A stretch of 7,054 nt of DNA from an uncultured Haemophilus sp. (GTDB lineage Bacteria; Pseudomonadota; Gammaproteobacteria; Enterobacterales; Pasteurellaceae), in NCBI GenBank assembly GCA_902481695.1, contig CABSXY010000103.1, positions 1 through 7,054 on the forward strand, in the 5' to 3' direction. Positions within the stretch are counted from its first letter, which is position 1. Each line of letters begins with the position of its first letter. The position numbers and the translations under genes were made by a program. The notes beneath the pieces were generated by a model. That model was not told the origin of the DNA. It ran no database searches and saw nothing but the letters and a program-made list of their open reading frames with translations. Of this stretch, positions 5,607 to 7,054 are shown one piece after another.

Positions 5607-6958
5607 TAAAGCTGGTGATAAACCTTTAAGGCATAAGCATCTGACATGCCCGCGATATAGTCACAAATAATACGTTTTTTGCCCTGCTCCGGTGCATTTC
5701 TCCAACGATTAGCCGTATTCGTTGGCAATAAACGTTCGGGGTCCGACTCAAAAATCTGAAACATTTCCGTGAGAATGCGTTGGCCTTTATATTCAATACG
5801 TTGCGTTTCGACGTGACGAATCACGTATTTCCATACAAACTTTTTGAACACATTTAATGCGGCAATCACATCTTGCGGTAGTTCTGCGTTATAACGTAAC
5901 AAAGGTTCATCAAAATTGCCGGTAACTTTCCAACGCACATGGGTGATAAAGAAATTTACTAATGCACCAATGGCATTTTTACGCTCAAAATGATGATTGG
6001 AGAATAATCGTTGGCTGACTTGTTCTATATTTTTTGCCAACCAATCTGAAGGAATCATTTTAAGTTCAGCCAATGCTTCTTGCCACTGATGTTGATTTAC
6101 TACTCCGGTCACAATCGCATCTTCTAAATCATGCACGCCATACGCAATATCGTCTGCCAATTCCATAATACTGCAATCTAAAGATTTAAATTGTGTTTTT
6201 AAAAACTCGGCGGGATTTGACCGCACTTTTTGAAATGAGCCAAACAAAGTGCGGTCATTTTCAGAAAGGTTTTGCAATAACCAATTAAACATTGTGACGT
6301 CATCACGGAATAAACCTTTTCCAGGTTTCCAATCGCTAATTTTCACATAACGCGGATCAGAGTTTTCAGCATGCGGCAACTGGGTATATTGTGGTGAAGA
6401 TAAGTCTAAAATATTCGGATATTTCACTACGCCTAAAATGGCACGACGCGTTAAATTCATCCCAGCCGTTTCAGTATAAGGCTCAAGTTTAGTAATGATA
6501 CGAAATGTGTGCGCATTACCTTCAAAACCACCGTGGTTACGCATCATATAATTGAGCGCCACTTCCCCACCATGGCCAAACGGTGGATGACCAATATCAT
6601 GCGCAAAGCACAAACTTTCAATTAAATCATTGCTTGGTAATAAAGGTTTGAGTTGTTTCTGTAATTCACTTTTTTCGATATGAAGCATGTCTGAAATAGC
6701 AACATAACTTTCCGCAAATTTTAATTGGGAAACCAGGCTGCTACCGATTTGTGCCACTTCAAGGGAATGCGTTAGACGTGTACGATAAAAATCATTTTCG
6801 CCCACCGCGTGAATTTGTGTTTTTGCTTGCAAACAACGGAAAGCGGCAGAATGTAAAATCCGCCCGCGATCACGACGAAATGGTGGTCGGTGATCTTTTT
6901 CGCGAGGCGGATCTGGGAGGAAACGTTCAGTCCAAAAATCAGCTAATTGGGTTCTCAT
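5606..6958 (-). CDS. dgt: HD-domain dGTPase-like triphosphohydrolase
   Basis: A 450-residue cytoplasmic HD-superfamily protein of the dGTPase (deoxyguanosinetriphosphate triphosphohydrolase) family. Characterised members split dGTP or other dNTPs into deoxynucleoside and tripolyphosphate; related enzymes are known to restrict phages by depleting dNTPs. The N-terminal RDRGRILHSAAFRCLQAKTQ is typical. The metal-binding set is His64 (RLTHS), His120-Asp121 (AHDIGHPPFGHGGE) and an Asp at 269/270 (ADDIAYGVHDLEDA). All are present, so activity is expected. It resembles the shorter dGTPase-like branch (about 440-450 residues) more than E. coli Dgt (505 residues), so the exact substrate is uncertain. 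The start at 6958 is chosen over an in-frame ATG at 7018 because it forms an ATGA overlap with the lrgB-type gene and the longer form would lie inside that gene. An inverted pair of uptake signals sits within it. Confidence 0.93.
   Translation of the reverse strand: MRTQLADFWTERFLPDPPREKDHRPPFRRDRGRILHSAAFRCLQAKTQIHAVGENDFYRTRLTHSLEVAQIGSSLVSQLKFAESYVAISDMLHIEKSELQKQLKPLLPSNDLIESLCFAHDIGHPPFGHGGEVALNYMMRNHGGFEGNAHTFRIITKLEPYTETAGMNLTRRAILGVVKYPNILDLSSPQYTQLPHAENSDPRYVKISDWKPGKGLFRDDVTMFNWLLQNLSENDRTLFGSFQKVRSNPAEFLKTQFKSLDCSIMELADDIAYGVHDLEDAIVTGVVNQHQWQEALAELKMIPSDWLAKNIEQVSQRLFSNHHFERKNAIGALVNFFITHVRWKVTGNFDEPLLRYNAELPQDVIAALNVFKKFVWKYVIRHVETQRIEYKGQRILTEMFQIFESDPERLLPTNTANRWRNAPEQGKKRIICDYIAGMSDAYALKVYHQL
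6218..6257. repeat. Inverted pair of DNA uptake signals inside dgt (hairpin)
   Basis: ACCGCACTT (6220-6228) and AAGTGCGGT (6247-6255) are exact, oppositely oriented uptake signal cores. With flanking bases they give a perfect 12-base-pair stem (6218-6229 with 6246-6257) around a 16-base loop. In the dgt frame the arms encode Asp235-Arg-Thr-Leu and Lys244-Val-Arg-Ser, between the catalytic His-Asp pair and the last metal-binding Asp. The gene reads straight through and no T-run follows on the - strand, so this is not a normal terminator. Confidence 0.9.
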
Positions 6959-7053
6959 AAAAATAGACGGATAACATGGAATACTAAGGGCGCTAAAATT
7001 GAGCTCATAATACCGCAAAGTACCAAAGAAATCGAACTATAACTACCGGCTTT
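6955..7053 (-). CDS. LrgB/YohK-family membrane protein, C-terminal fragment
   Basis: The last 32 codons of a membrane protein whose 5' end lies beyond the right edge. The frame reads AGSYSSISLVLCGIMSSIL, then APLVFHVIRLFL and TGA (6957-6955). This closely resembles the remembered end of E. coli YohK (GAFSSLALVLCGIITSLIAP), the LrgB partner of the LrgA/CidA-like holin-type pair YohJ/YohK, with a terminal transmembrane helix. Family members have been connected with murein hydrolase control and with export of small metabolites; the role here cannot be read. The stop overlaps the dgt start as ATGA (6958-6955), implying coupled translation. Confidence is limited by the short visible part. Confidence 0.72.
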   Translation of the reverse strand, partial: KAGSYSSISLVLCGIMSSILAPLVFHVIRLFL

Positions 7054-7054
7054 C

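Noticed and set aside
6959..7018. Longer in-frame start for dgt at 7018
   Set aside because: The 20 extra residues are read out of frame from the lrgB-type gene, which is itself clearly coding there. The ATGA overlap supports 6958.

Overview
The window is ordinary, gene-dense core chromosome from a member of the Pasteurellaceae. It most likely comes from Haemophilus or the closely related Aggregatibacter. The evidence is eight exact copies of the Hin-type DNA uptake signal core AAGTGCGGT in 7,054 bases (about 0.05 expected by chance over both orientations in random sequence), AT-rich codon use, and proteins that align over almost their full length with remembered enterobacterial and Haemophilus homologues. 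I cannot name the species. I saw no mobile element, CRISPR array, tRNA, rRNA, prophage or novel defence island, and no frameshifted gene.

Left half (+ strand, 1-3571): the 3' end of the rnf (rsx) electron-transport operon, in the order rnfD (cut by the window edge), rnfG, rnfE, nth, then a sodium-dependent transporter of the NSS/SNF (LeuT-fold) family. rnfD/rnfG share one base (TAATG) and rnfE/nth share four (ATGA). The transporter follows nth after only 26 bases with no terminator between, so all five genes may be one transcript. Rnf couples electron flow between NADH and ferredoxin-like carriers to ion movement across the inner membrane. Nth repairs oxidised pyrimidines with a [4Fe-4S] glycosylase. 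The symporter uses an ion gradient for solute uptake.

Middle (3572-3616): a 45-base convergent intergenic space filled by one bidirectional Rho-independent terminator.

Right half (- strand, 7053 down to 3617): the last 32 codons of an LrgB/YohK-type membrane protein, then an HD-domain dGTPase-like protein (dgt) that overlaps it by ATGA, then the two-ATPase ABC-F protein Uup, 45 bases further on with a GTG start. This looks like a second operon read toward the first.

The features most worth a second look are: two hairpin-forming inverted pairs of uptake signals placed inside coding sequence (at the start of rnfE and in the middle of dgt); reuse of the same short peptides wherever the uptake signal falls in a gene; and a transporter in which two residues expected to bind the Na1 sodium ion in LeuT are both alanine by hand alignment.
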